Assembly (NCBI GenBank): GCA_965116395.1
Contig: OZ220684.1
Location: 372,001 to 436,000 of the forward strand
Origin: Bin5 sp965116395
GTDB lineage: Bacteria > Chloroflexota > Anaerolineae > Caldilineales > Caldilineaceae
DNA: 64,000 bases
Direction of reading: 5' to 3'
In this document: one piece after another, positions 33,858 through 43,263 of the stretch
How positions within the stretch are numbered: the first letter of the stretch is position 1
How the letters are laid out: the number at the start of each line of letters is the position of its first letter
The notes under the pieces: model-generated
Databases searched by the model: none
What the model saw: only the letters and a program-made list of their open reading frames with translations
Told to the model about the DNA's origin: nothing
Program-made: the position numbers and the translations under genes

Positions 33858-35066
33858 ATGCCTAGATTTGTCGTAATCGGCGGCGGCGCGATTGGCCTGA
33901 ATGCCGCCTACCAGTTGGCGCGCAAGCAGGCTGGCAAGGTCACGCTGTTGGAAAAGGGCCAAGTGGGCGACGGCTCAAGCAGCCGAGCTGGCGGGATCAT
34001 CACTGGTCTGCTGTGGTCGGAGACGGGCGTCCTGGCGCGCATGATCAGCCTTCGCCTGTACCAGGAGTTGAGCGAAGACCTGGAACAGTACGGCTACCGG
34101 TTCCAGAACGTCGGATGCCTGAATCTGTTCGACCCGGCTTCCTGGCCAGAGCGCGAAGAGCTGCTTCCCTTATACGATCGCCTCGACTTCGGCTACGAAA
34201 TCCTCGACGCCGTGCAGATGCGGCAACGCTGGCCCGATCTGACGCCGGAAGCCGACCTGATTGGACTCCACGACGCCTTGGGGGGCTACAGCGAGCCGCA
34301 TGAATACGTCCCCGCGCTGGCCAGGCGGTGCCGCGATCTGGGCGTGGAGATACGTGAGAACGCGCGGGTTAGCGGACTGCAGGTCGAGAATGGCCGCGTT
34401 GCCGGCGTGCAGACGGCGATGGGGGTGCTGGAGGCGGATGTGGTGGTCTGCACGGTCCATGCATGGACCGCAGCTTTCATGGAGCGTTGCGGTGTGCGTC
34501 TGCCGATCAAATCTTTTGTTCACCAGAGGTATGTTTCATCGAAATTGCAAGAACGCGCGGCGATACCCGCAATCAACGCCAACCCCTACGGAGGCTACAT
34601 CCGCCCGGCGCGCCTGGGTACAACTGATTTCCGCATACTAGCCGGAGGGGAGACCGAAGACAGGGAGGAGGAGCGCGTCGACGATCCTGCCTTCCACATG
34701 TCGGTGCTATCGGCCCCGAGGCGTGTTCGTAGTCTACTCTCGGAGAATCTAACGCCTCTGGTTCCCAAGCTGGCCGCGACCAGCTGGGAGACCGAACAGG
34801 TTGGGCTTATCTCCTTTTCGCTGGACAGTGAGCCGGTATTGGGGACTCTGCCTCAACTGCCGGGTCTGGTGGTGGGAGCCGCCTTCCACTCGGGCGGTCT
34901 TGCCTATAGTCCTGTGGCCGGCCTACTGCTGGCGGAACTGGCAGCCGGCGAAACGCCGAGCGTTGATATCTCCTCCTTTTCACCGGACCGATTTACAGAG
35001 GAGGATACGGACGCCTACCTGGAGACTACTGTCGTTCAAGCCGACGCGTTTCGGCGCCGCCACTAA
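33858..35066 (+). CDS. FAD-dependent oxidoreductase, DAO/sarcosine-oxidase-like
   Basis: This 402-residue flavoprotein is of the D-amino-acid-oxidase-like family. The FAD-binding GGGAIG is at residues 8-13 in FVVIGGGAIGLNAAYQLARK, with the acidic end of the second strand at VTLLEKG. The SSSRAGGIITG block and the C-terminal LPGLVVGAAFHSGGLAYSPVAG are typical of sarcosine/glycine-oxidase-like members. These enzymes oxidise amines or amino acids to imines with release of peroxide, or pass electrons to a dehydrogenase chain. It stands alone between repeat DNA and the locus 4 promoter, so its link to any one transporter is unclear. The substrate is unknown. Confidence 0.82.
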   Translation: MPRFVVIGGGAIGLNAAYQLARKQAGKVTLLEKGQVGDGSSSRAGGIITGLLWSETGVLARMISLRLYQELSEDLEQYGYRFQNVGCLNLFDPASWPEREELLPLYDRLDFGYEILDAVQMRQRWPDLTPEADLIGLHDALGGYSEPHEYVPALARRCRDLGVEIRENARVSGLQVENGRVAGVQTAMGVLEADVVVCTVHAWTAAFMERCGVRLPIKSFVHQRYVSSKLQERAAIPAINANPYGGYIRPARLGTTDFRILAGGETEDREEERVDDPAFHMSVLSAPRRVRSLLSENLTPLVPKLAATSWETEQVGLISFSLDSEPVLGTLPQLPGLVVGAAFHSGGLAYSPVAGLLLAELAAGETPSVDISSFSPDRFTEEDTDAYLETTVVQADAFRRRH

Positions 35067-35094
35067 TTGAGCTGCGCGCGGCGGCTGTCCAGCC

Positions 35095-35123
35095 TTGACA
35101 AAACAGTAATAATTTGGCATAGT
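35095..35123 (+). promoter_or_regulatory. Sigma70-type promoter for locus 4
   Basis: A perfect TTGACA (35095-35100) is followed after 17 bases by CATAGT (35118-35123). The predicted leader to the first binding-protein gene is about 220 bases. Confidence 0.5.
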
Positions 35124-35349
35124 TTCGGCGCTAATAAGGGTCGCCAACAATGTCACCCGCGCAGCAGCGCGAATCTTCACAGGCGGTCGCCCTTTGCCGG
35201 ATCTGATTTTCGTCCCAATACCCAATCTCTTGGGAAAGCACAGTTCAGAGTGACAGACGGCTTGCACAAGTCAATTCTGTCCAGTCCACCGTTGCCCCCG
35301 ATGGGGGCGAAATCAACCAAAGATCCATCAACTTCATAAGGGGACACAC

Positions 35350-37026
35350 ATGAGACAACTGCATCTCCGATTCGCAATTTCTGCACTTCTCTTGCTTTCG
35401 GTTGTTCTGGGCGCGTGCGCGGCTCCGGCAGCCCCGGCTCCCTCCGATTCTGGCGCGGCCATGGCCGATGAGGGCGAGATGATGGGCCGACCGTTGCCGG
35501 ATGACGCTGCTGAAGAGCAGGTGATCCGCTATGTGGCGCGTGGATTCGGCCGTCTGAATCCAGCGGCAGAGGGTGGGTTCGGACGTTTCATCATCGCCCA
35601 CATGTTTATGCCCTTTTTCATCCGCGATGCGGAACATAACTTGTCACCCTGGTTGGCTACGGGCATCGACGCCAACGAGGACATGACGGTTTACACGATT
35701 CATATCCATCCTGACGCAGTCTGGAACGACGGTTCTCCGGTAACGGCGCACGAGGCCAAAGCCTATTGGGAATACGGTCTTCATCCCGACAAGTGCATCG
35801 GCTGCTATCTTTCCCGCTTCACCGGTTTTGACTTGATCGACGGCGCGCAAGCGGTGATCGATGGTGAGGCGGACGAAGTGGGCGGCATCGTGGCGGTGGA
35901 CGACAAGACGGTGGAAGTTCGCCTGATCACGTCAGACCCTCTGTTCCCGCAACGCGTCGCTCTGTTTGACACGGGCTTTGTCAAGGTCGAGGACATTTCC
36001 GGCGATGACTTTTCGGCGACGGCCGAGACTCGGGTGAACGGGCCCTTCATGCTGCAAGATTGGGACGTAGACGAGCAGAAGTTTGAGATAGTGCAGAATC
36101 CGAACTGGTGGGGTGACAAGAAGCCCTTCATCGAGCGAATCATCGCCACGCCGTCGGCTTACGAGAACATTTCGTTCATCATGTGGCAGAACGATGAGAT
36201 TGATATCGCCTTCTTCCTGACCAATGTGCGCGAGCAGTTGGAGGAGGGGACGTTTACGGTGATTCCTTACGCCACCAACCTGTTCTATACATTCTGGGCC
36301 GGCGTCGAGCCGATCGACGATCTCAATGTGCGGCGCGCGTTGGTTCATGCAGTGGACTGGCAGCCGGCTATCTCGGCGGCCTGGGAAGGAACCCGCGACG
36401 ACCGCTTCATGTCGACGCTGCTGACACCAGAGCTTCAGTGCTACAAGGAAGGCAACTGGCCTGACTTCGGATTCGACCCTGAGCTGGCCAGACAAGAGCT
36501 GGCCGACTCAAAGTACGGTGGGCCGGAAAATCTGCCCACGATCCGCATCACTACCGGTGGCCAGTCGCCCAACTATATCCGCACAGCTGAGATCATGGTT
36601 GAGCAGTGGAAGAACAACCTGGGCATCACCAACGTGGAAGTTCGTCCCGGCGGGATGGATGTGTGGGGCCAGGACGCCGAGTTGGTCAACGTCCGCCGGC
36701 AGAGTCTGGGCGCCATCCTGCCCGATCCGCCGAATTTCCTTTCCGGCCACTGGGCCAATTACGGCAACCCTGCCGCAGCGGGCAGCATGGCAGACGACAC
36801 TGAGCTAGCCGAGATGATTGAGGGGCTCAAGTCCATGTCGCGTGACGATCCTGAATTCTGTGTTAAGGTGCAAGAGACGGAAGCGCGCATGCTGGGCCAC
36901 TACCCAATCATTCCTATGATTTGGGATCCGTACGGCTACAGCGTCAAGCCGCGCATCAAGAACTTCAGCACAAACGTGGATAACAACTGGGCCACGTTGC
37001 TGGACATTTATGTCGCTGAGGAGTAA
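35350..37026 (+). CDS. ABC importer solute-binding lipoprotein (SBP family 5), locus 4 copy A
   Basis: This is a lipid-anchored binding protein with lipobox LGAC (Cys23) and the linker ending GRPLPDDAAEEQVIRYVARG. Family blocks include IHIHPDAVWNDGSPVTAHEAK near residue 125 and LNVRRALVHAVDWQPAI near residue 325. It is immediately followed by a paralogue of almost the same length, so two binding proteins serve one permease pair. The ATG has an AAGGGG site at normal spacing. Together with the dehydrogenases downstream, a polyol, sugar or sugar-acid ligand is plausible. Confidence 0.9.
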   Translation: MRQLHLRFAISALLLLSVVLGACAAPAAPAPSDSGAAMADEGEMMGRPLPDDAAEEQVIRYVARGFGRLNPAAEGGFGRFIIAHMFMPFFIRDAEHNLSPWLATGIDANEDMTVYTIHIHPDAVWNDGSPVTAHEAKAYWEYGLHPDKCIGCYLSRFTGFDLIDGAQAVIDGEADEVGGIVAVDDKTVEVRLITSDPLFPQRVALFDTGFVKVEDISGDDFSATAETRVNGPFMLQDWDVDEQKFEIVQNPNWWGDKKPFIERIIATPSAYENISFIMWQNDEIDIAFFLTNVREQLEEGTFTVIPYATNLFYTFWAGVEPIDDLNVRRALVHAVDWQPAISAAWEGTRDDRFMSTLLTPELQCYKEGNWPDFGFDPELARQELADSKYGGPENLPTIRITTGGQSPNYIRTAEIMVEQWKNNLGITNVEVRPGGMDVWGQDAELVNVRRQSLGAILPDPPNFLSGHWANYGNPAAAGSMADDTELAEMIEGLKSMSRDDPEFCVKVQETEARMLGHYPIIPMIWDPYGYSVKPRIKNFSTNVDNNWATLLDIYVAEE

Positions 37027-37034
37027 TTAGGTAA

Positions 37035-37071
37035 GGGTTGAGAGTCGAGAAGTCGCTTCGATTCTCAGCCC
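37035..37071 (+). terminator. Hairpin between the two locus 4 binding proteins
   Basis: The stem GGGTTGAGA pairs with TCTCAGCCC (one G-U), with a further GAAG/CTTC inner stem. It starts 8 bases after the stop and has no T-run, so a stabilising or processing role is likely. Confidence 0.5.
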
Positions 37072-37160
37072 ACCTAGCTCCCTTCTTTGTAGTTTTACCA
37101 TCAACAAACGCGTCTCTGGTGCAGAGGCGCATCGAATGACCAAGACGGAGATTGAAACCC

Positions 37161-38834
37161 ATGAAAAGTAGAACCCGATTGTTCCATGCAATTGCACTGC
37201 TGGTGATCCTCGGCATGGTGCTGTCTGCTTGCGCAGCACCTGTTGCTCCGGCGGATTCCAGCGGCGCGGCCATGGCAGATGAAGGCGAAGAGATGGCAGG
37301 TCGTCCCCTTCCGGACGATGCAGCCGAAGAGCAGGTCATCCGTTACGTGACGCGAGATCTCAGCCGCCTGAACCCGGCTTCGGAGAGTGGTTTTGGCCGC
37401 CCTTGGATCTCACATATGTGGATGCCGTTTTTCCTGCGCGATCGCAACCACAACTTGCAACCCTGGCTGGCCACCGACTGGGAAGTCAACGACGATAACA
37501 CGGTCTATACAATCCATATCCACCCGGATGCTGCCTGGTCCGACGGCTCGCCTGTCGTGGCCCAGGAGGCTATAGACTACTGGTCTTGGGCTATCAGCCC
37601 GAACTGCATTTCCTGCTGGACTTTCTTGCGGCTTGGCACTGTCGCGGGCGCCCAGGCTGTGATCGACGGTGAAGCCGATACGATCTCGGGGCTGACCGCT
37701 ATTGACGACAAGACGCTGCAGATCACGCTGGAATCGTCAAACCCGACATTCATAGCCAGCATGGCACACTACAACACCGGCTTCGTCAAGATGGAGGACG
37801 TGAACGCAGATGAATTCGCGGCCGATGCCAACACGCGTGTGAACGGCCCGTTCCAGATCGAGGTGTGGGACCTGGATGCCCGCGATTATGTCGTCGTGCA
37901 AAACCCCGGCTGGTGGGGTGACACGAAGCCCTTCATCGAGCGCATTGAAGCCCAATGGTCCAACGATGAGAACATCACCTACATAATGTGGCAGAACGGT
38001 GAGGCCGACGTCGCGCACTGGTTCACCAACATTCGAGAGCCGCTGCGCGCGGAAAACCCCGACCTGTTCGTGCTCATTCCCTACGCCACCAACTTCTACT
38101 TCGCTCTCCACACCAGCAAGCCGCCCATGGATGACATCAACGTGCGGCGTGCCTTGCTGCATGCGGTGGACTGGGACCTGGCCATAGGCGCGGCCTACGA
38201 GGGTTCTCGTAACGAGCGCATCATGAAGACCCATCTGACGCCCGAACTGCCCTGTTTTGTCGCCGACAACTGGCCCGATTTCGGCTTTGATCCGGAACTG
38301 GCAAAGCAGGAATTGGCGGCATCCAAATATGGCGGACCGGAAGGCCTGCCCAAGATTCGCATATCCAGCGGTGGTTCGTCGCCCAATTATCTGCGCACGG
38401 CAGAGATTATGGCTGAGCAGTGGAAAAACGTTCTGGGGATCACCGATGTGGAGATCCGGCCGGGTTGGGGTGATGCCTGGGGCCAGGACGTCGACTTGGT
38501 CAATGTACAGCGCAACAGCTGGGGTGCAACTATCCCCGACCCTGCGGCGATGATCAACGGGTTGTGGAAGTATTACGCGGTGCCACATGAGGTTGGCCTG
38601 GACGATGAAGAGCTGGGCGCGATGATGGCCGAGCTTTCGTCGCTCGATCCGGCAAGCGCGGAATACTGTGAAAAGGTATCGGCGGCCGAACAGCGGCTCC
38701 TCGGCCACTACTACTTCCTGCCGATGATCTGGGATCTGTACGAGTACGTCGTGCAGCCCTATGTCAAGAACTTCGACGCCAACGTCGACAACAACTGGTC
38801 GACGCTGCTCGATATCTATGTAGCGGAACACTAG
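37161..38834 (+). CDS. ABC importer solute-binding lipoprotein (SBP family 5), locus 4 copy B
   Basis: This is a tandem paralogue of the preceding gene. It has lipobox LSAC (Cys24) and the same PLPDDAAEEQVIRYV lead into the mature fold. Block IHIHPDAAWSDGSPVVAQEA is near residue 120 and INVRRALLHAVDWDLAI near residue 325. A TTG three codons upstream is in frame, but the ATG at 37161 begins the signal peptide. Differences between the copies concentrate in the middle and C-terminal lobes, where ligand contacts lie, suggesting two related ligands for one permease pair. Confidence 0.9.
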   Translation: MKSRTRLFHAIALLVILGMVLSACAAPVAPADSSGAAMADEGEEMAGRPLPDDAAEEQVIRYVTRDLSRLNPASESGFGRPWISHMWMPFFLRDRNHNLQPWLATDWEVNDDNTVYTIHIHPDAAWSDGSPVVAQEAIDYWSWAISPNCISCWTFLRLGTVAGAQAVIDGEADTISGLTAIDDKTLQITLESSNPTFIASMAHYNTGFVKMEDVNADEFAADANTRVNGPFQIEVWDLDARDYVVVQNPGWWGDTKPFIERIEAQWSNDENITYIMWQNGEADVAHWFTNIREPLRAENPDLFVLIPYATNFYFALHTSKPPMDDINVRRALLHAVDWDLAIGAAYEGSRNERIMKTHLTPELPCFVADNWPDFGFDPELAKQELAASKYGGPEGLPKIRISSGGSSPNYLRTAEIMAEQWKNVLGITDVEIRPGWGDAWGQDVDLVNVQRNSWGATIPDPAAMINGLWKYYAVPHEVGLDDEELGAMMAELSSLDPASAEYCEKVSAAEQRLLGHYYFLPMIWDLYEYVVQPYVKNFDANVDNNWSTLLDIYVAEH

Positions 38835-38844
38835 ACCGAACAGT

Positions 38845-38880
38845 GAGGAGTGGGGGGGTGAAAAACTCTCCCCACTCCTC
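38845..38880 (+). terminator. Hairpin after locus 4 copy B binding protein
   Basis: A perfect 11-bp stem (GAGGAGTGGGG, 38845-38855, with its complement 38870-38880) starts 10 bases after the stop. It is followed by GTCTCTCACTTC, with no true T-run. Confidence 0.6.
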
Positions 38881-38919
38881 GTCTCTCACTTCTCCGGCGC
38901 GTCTCCAAGGACCGTTGAA

Positions 38920-39870
38920 ATGTTCAAATATGCAATGAAGCGCCTGGCGATTGCGATCCCGACTTTTATTGCAGTCCTCATCATTACCTTCACGCTAACC
39001 GTGCTCAGCCCGTTTGACCCGGTGGCGATGATGATGGCCCAATTTGAGGGTACGCTGGACACGCTGGCCAGAGACGATGTAATTGAAAAGATCCGCGAGC
39101 AGTACGGCCTCAACGACTCCTACGGCGTGCAGTTCACGCGCTGGATTGGGCGTTTGATGCAAGGCGACCTGGGTATTTCGATCAACGGGCAACGCAACGT
39201 GCTGCGCATGATCGTCAAGACCTTCCCAATCTCCTTCCAATTGGGTCTGGCAGGTGCAGTAGTAACAACACTGTTGGGCATTCCACTGGGTTGTCTGGCA
39301 GCCCTCAAGCAAAATACATGGATTGACTATACGATCGTGGGCGGCACGCTTGGTTTTCGAACGGTGCCGGTCTTTGTGCTGGCGCCCTTGCTGCTGGTCC
39401 TCTTTGTCCTGGTGCTGGATATCATGAATGTACCGCGCGGTTGGGACGGCTTATTTCAGACCAAAGTAATTCTGCCGGTGTGTATTCTTGCTCTGGGACC
39501 CTTGCCGGTCGTTGTACGCCAGACCCGCGCCGCGGTTCTTGAAGTATTCTCCATGGATTACGTACGCACAGCCAAGATGAAGGGCCTGGAGATGTGGCGC
39601 ATTATCATTCGCCACATCTTGCGCAACGCCCTGATTCCGGTGGTCACCACCTTGGGCTTCATCGCCGAGGGATTAATTGTAGGTAGTATTTTCCTGGACA
39701 GCATCTTTGCCATTCCCGGATTCGGCGGAGTAGCGGAGTCAGCCTTTCGCGGTTTTGATTACCCAGTGATCATGGGTGTCACCATGGTTAGCGCCGTCAT
39801 GATCATTCTAACCAACTTGCTCGTCGATCTGATCTACCCGTTCCTGGATCCGCGCATCAAGTTTGAGTGA
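38920..39870 (+). CDS. ABC importer permease, DppB/OppB type, locus 4
   Basis: This 316-residue inner-membrane permease starts MFKYAMKRLAIAIPTFIAVL (helix 1). It has the YGLNDSYGVQFTRWIGRLMQ block near residue 68, MNVPRGWDGLFQTKVILPV before the coupling loop, the loop DYVRTAKMKGLEMW near residue 213 and the C-terminus LDPRIKFE. The GWDGLF block places it with the loci 1 and 6 permeases. An AAGGACC ribosome site is weak. It serves both upstream binding proteins. Confidence 0.92.
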   Translation: MFKYAMKRLAIAIPTFIAVLIITFTLTVLSPFDPVAMMMAQFEGTLDTLARDDVIEKIREQYGLNDSYGVQFTRWIGRLMQGDLGISINGQRNVLRMIVKTFPISFQLGLAGAVVTTLLGIPLGCLAALKQNTWIDYTIVGGTLGFRTVPVFVLAPLLLVLFVLVLDIMNVPRGWDGLFQTKVILPVCILALGPLPVVVRQTRAAVLEVFSMDYVRTAKMKGLEMWRIIIRHILRNALIPVVTTLGFIAEGLIVGSIFLDSIFAIPGFGGVAESAFRGFDYPVIMGVTMVSAVMIILTNLLVDLIYPFLDPRIKFE

Positions 39871-39963
39871 GCTGAGCCCCCGCCGCAGCTCTAGGCGGCG
39901 CACTGTCTGGAGCGTAGCCGTGCGGAATTACTGTAAGATAATTTTTGTCAGGGAAGTCAGTAA

Positions 39964-40956
39964 ATGAGCGAAAGCAGCGACCAGAGTTCGGCCAATAATC
40001 TGAGCGAGGAACTGATCGCCGAGGATGCATTGAAAGCTCGATCGCTTTGGCAGGATGCGGTAAGCCGGCTGCTCGCGAATCGGCTCTCGATCATCGGGCT
40101 GGTCATTACAACCCTCCTACTGGTGGCGGCCCTGTTTGGACCTTACATTGCGCCCTATTCTTATACCGAGCAGGATCTTATGAACGTCGCAAAGATGCCC
40201 AGTGCCGACCATTGGCTGGGAACCGATGAGATAGGCAGAGATCTTTTCAGCCGGGTGATATGGGGAGCCCGTACCGCCACTTTGGTCGCAATTTTCACTA
40301 CCGTCATCAGCGTGATAATCGGAGTTATGCTCGGTGCAGTGGCAGGCTATGGAGGCGCGCTGGCCGACAGCATCACGGGTCGCGTCATCGACGTTGTGAT
40401 GTCGGTGCCCGGTCTGCTGTTGGCGGCTTTGATCGCGGTCTCTATCAAGCAGCCGATCGTTTCGTGGGCAAAAGAAATCTACGAAAGCAATGGGTTCCCC
40501 TTGTTCGCGGACACGACGTGGCTCGATCTGCTGGTCGTGTTCGGGGGCTTGGCATTTGTGTCGTGGCCGGGCTACGCCCGACTGATTCGGGGCCAGATCT
40601 TCTCTCTGCGTGAAGAACAGTACATCGAAGCGGCCAAGTCAGTGGGCGTGTCGGAAGTCAAGATAGCGCTGCGGCACCTCTTGCCCAATGCGATTGGTCC
40701 CGTAATCGTCACTCTTACCTTCAGTTTTTCCAGCGCGATGGTGTTGGAATCTTCACTAAGCTATCTGGGCATCGGTGTTCTGCCGCCGCAGGCCAGCTGG
40801 GGAAATATGATCGCTTCCAACATCGGCAGCTGGTCTTATCGCCCCTGGCTGGTGGCTGTGCCGTCATTGACCCTGGCGATCGTCACGCTGGGCATAAACT
40901 TCCTGGGCGACGGTCTGAACGACGCCCTTAATCCCCGCTCGAAACGCTCGATCTGA
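39964..40956 (+). CDS. ABC importer permease, DppC/OppC type, locus 4
   Basis: This 330-residue partner permease has a long cytoplasmic N-terminus of about 45 residues ending LWQDAVSRLLANRLS. It shows DHWLGTDEIGRDLFSRVIWGAR, the roughly 24-residue insertion shared with loci 1 and 6, the coupling loop YIEAAKSVGVSEVKIALRH near residue 219 and the C-terminus FLGDGLNDALNPRSK. No ATPase gene follows. The next genes, after 146 bases, are two dehydrogenases, probably in the same operon. Confidence 0.92.
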   Translation: MSESSDQSSANNLSEELIAEDALKARSLWQDAVSRLLANRLSIIGLVITTLLLVAALFGPYIAPYSYTEQDLMNVAKMPSADHWLGTDEIGRDLFSRVIWGARTATLVAIFTTVISVIIGVMLGAVAGYGGALADSITGRVIDVVMSVPGLLLAALIAVSIKQPIVSWAKEIYESNGFPLFADTTWLDLLVVFGGLAFVSWPGYARLIRGQIFSLREEQYIEAAKSVGVSEVKIALRHLLPNAIGPVIVTLTFSFSSAMVLESSLSYLGIGVLPPQASWGNMIASNIGSWSYRPWLVAVPSLTLAIVTLGINFLGDGLNDALNPRSKRSI

Positions 40957-41102
40957 CCGGCGTTTATCTATCTAGAGACTGTACGCAGGCGGTCGGGCGA
41001 CAACGGTAGAACTACTTCCACGCCGCTTGCTGCCAAACGCCTGAACACCAAAGCCGGAGAGTTCCGGCGACATGAAAAGTCACAGTACGACAAGGAGTTA
41101 AC

Positions 41103-42131
41103 ATGGCTGAAGAAAAGCTGCGCGCGGCCGTCATCGGCGGCGGACTGGGCGGTTCTCACGGGTATGCCTATGCGCGTGCGCCAGAGTACGAGCTGGTGGC
41201 TATTTGCGACCTCAATCCCGACGTATTTCCGCGCTTCTTTGAGAGGGCCGAACTTCCCCCTGGCAGCATCAGGCAGTACACCGACTATCATGAGATGTTC
41301 GAGAAGGAACGATTGGACGTAGTCTCTGTGGCGACGCCGGACCACTTACACGCCAACCCGGTATGCGACGCCTCGAACGCCGGCATCCGCGGCGTCATTT
41401 GCGAGAAGCCACTGACTACAACGATCAAGGATGCCGACCGCATCATCGAAACAATCGAAGCCAATGGAACAAAGATGTCGGTGGACCACACGCGCAGCTG
41501 GATTCCCACTTATCAGGGCGTGAAGAAGGCGGTTTGGGACGGTGAAATTGGCGGGTTGACGCGGATCGTTGCCCACATGGGCGGCAGGCGCTCGATGCTC
41601 TTCCGCAACGGCACGCATCTGATCGACGGTGTCTGCTTTTTCGCCAACGCGTCGCCGGTCTGGGTTATCGCCGCTCATGAACAGGGCTTTGAGGACTACG
41701 GCCCGGTCTACGATGGCAAGGGCGGCAAGGATCCGCAATACGATCCGGGCTCGACCATCATCATCGAGTTTGCAAATGGCGTGCGCGGCATAGTCAACAG
41801 CGCCAAGTTGACACCTCAACTTTTCGAGTACGATTTACAGGGACCGAACGGTCGCTACTGGCTCACCGACAAGCATTGCACGGCCTGGAAGACGGAGCAG
41901 AAAGAGGGTACGCCTGTTCAGGTACCACCGCCAGAAGGACGGAGCTACATCGATCCCTTTGGCGAAAACCTGATCCCTGCGGTCCAGGAGATGGCCAATA
42001 TGGTTTTGCATGATGCGCCCAGCAGTTCCTCTCCCTACAGAGGCAGGGAGTCGCTGGAGATCATGCTGGCGTCTCTGATCTCACAAACCAAGGGTAGCGC
42101 GAAGATCGAATTACCGCTTCCACGCGAATAA
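41103..42131 (+). CDS. Gfo/Idh/MocA-family oxidoreductase, locus 4 first copy
   Basis: This is an NAD(P)-dependent dehydrogenase of the glucose-fructose oxidoreductase/inositol dehydrogenase family. The Rossmann loop is in AAVIGGGLGGSHGYAYA (8-24). The catalytic EKP motif is intact at Glu101-Lys102-Pro103, in VICEKPLTTT. The C-terminal active-site pair is His172 and Asp175 in NGTHLIDGVCFF. An AAGGAG site precedes the ATG. It sits behind the locus 4 permeases and 11 bases before another family member, so the two probably carry out successive or reversible oxidations of the imported sugar or polyol. Confidence 0.87.
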   Translation: MAEEKLRAAVIGGGLGGSHGYAYARAPEYELVAICDLNPDVFPRFFERAELPPGSIRQYTDYHEMFEKERLDVVSVATPDHLHANPVCDASNAGIRGVICEKPLTTTIKDADRIIETIEANGTKMSVDHTRSWIPTYQGVKKAVWDGEIGGLTRIVAHMGGRRSMLFRNGTHLIDGVCFFANASPVWVIAAHEQGFEDYGPVYDGKGGKDPQYDPGSTIIIEFANGVRGIVNSAKLTPQLFEYDLQGPNGRYWLTDKHCTAWKTEQKEGTPVQVPPPEGRSYIDPFGENLIPAVQEMANMVLHDAPSSSSPYRGRESLEIMLASLISQTKGSAKIELPLPRE

Positions 42132-42142
42132 GGTACGGCACA

Positions 42143-43243
42143 ATGTCAAGAGACAGAAAGTTGGTCATAGGCGCAATCTCCTCGCACGGCCATGAACTCG
42201 GTCACGTCAGCGTGCTTGATCAGTTAGACGAGGTGGGTTCGATACATGTCTGCGCGGCCTCGGAATTGGTCGACGTAGAGGATTTGGCAGGCGAGGCGGC
42301 GCGGGTGGTCGGCAAGTATACCAACGTTGACGCCTTGCTGGAACGCACTGACCTTGACGCGGTGATAATGTGCGCCCGGCCCGATCATGCGCCCGCCATC
42401 ATGGAAAAGGTCGTAAGCGCAGGGTTGCCGGTCCTCTTCGACAAGCCGGCGGCTACTCGTTCGGCAGATCTGCGGCGGGTGGCGGAGGCTGCCAAGCGAA
42501 AAGGGGTAACGGCCGGGGCAATGCTGCAGTGGCGTTATCATCCTATGACCATCAGTCTGAAGAGGGCGTTGATGGATGGGGCGCTCGGTGATGTGATGAC
42601 CATTGAGGGTAAAATGCTGAACGGCCTACTGCGATATCGGGATACGTCCACCTACCTCTTTGAACCCGAAACGGCCGGTCACGGAATCCTTTCTTGGCTG
42701 GGCTGTCACTGCATGGACCTTGTGATATATCTGATGCAGGAGCGGGTGGTGGAGGTGATGGCGATGGTGGGAAATCTGAACCCGGAGAAAGTCAAGGTCG
42801 AGGACTCCGGATTTCTCATACTCAAGTTTGAGAGCGGCCGGATGGGCACGTTCCAGGCGGGCTACCACTTACTAGGCGGCAAGGCGACATACGACTTCTA
42901 CGTTGGTATGCGTGGGACGGAGGGGTTTGCGGTCTTGCCGCTACTCGAGCCCCAGGAGGAAACGTCCGGAGGGAGCGAGGTCGAGCACACGTCAACCTAT
43001 ACGCTGTCCAGTGAAGCGCGGGGCTGGAATACAGGCGGCGTACGAAGGGAACGCTACGCAATTCCGCATGCTCCGGGCTACGGAGGTGTCATGGCGGAGG
43101 AGCTGTACCGCGATTTCTTTGCGGCTGCACAGAGTGGTGCGCCGGCTCCGGCTCCGATCGAAGATTCGGTGCATTTGCTGGAGATCGTTGAGGCGGCCAA
43201 GGAGTCTTCGGCTACGGGACGCGCTGTTGGCATTGACGTGTGA
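42143..43243 (+). CDS. Gfo/Idh/MocA-family oxidoreductase, locus 4 second copy
   Basis: This 366-residue family member has Asp100-Lys101-Pro102 as its catalytic motif (LFDKPAATRS), an accepted variant of EKP. The C-terminal pair is His189 and Asp192 in WLGCHCMDLVIYL. The N-terminal nucleotide loop is unusual, reading IGAISSHGHELGHVS instead of a plain glycine-rich loop, so cofactor binding may differ from its neighbour. It is not a close copy of the preceding gene despite the tandem order. The tight spacing shows co-transcription. The substrate is unknown. Confidence 0.82.
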   Translation: MSRDRKLVIGAISSHGHELGHVSVLDQLDEVGSIHVCAASELVDVEDLAGEAARVVGKYTNVDALLERTDLDAVIMCARPDHAPAIMEKVVSAGLPVLFDKPAATRSADLRRVAEAAKRKGVTAGAMLQWRYHPMTISLKRALMDGALGDVMTIEGKMLNGLLRYRDTSTYLFEPETAGHGILSWLGCHCMDLVIYLMQERVVEVMAMVGNLNPEKVKVEDSGFLILKFESGRMGTFQAGYHLLGGKATYDFYVGMRGTEGFAVLPLLEPQEETSGGSEVEHTSTYTLSSEARGWNTGGVRRERYAIPHAPGYGGVMAEELYRDFFAAAQSGAPAPAPIEDSVHLLEIVEAAKESSATGRAVGIDV

Positions 43244-43263
43244 CCGACGATGGAAGGATTGAT

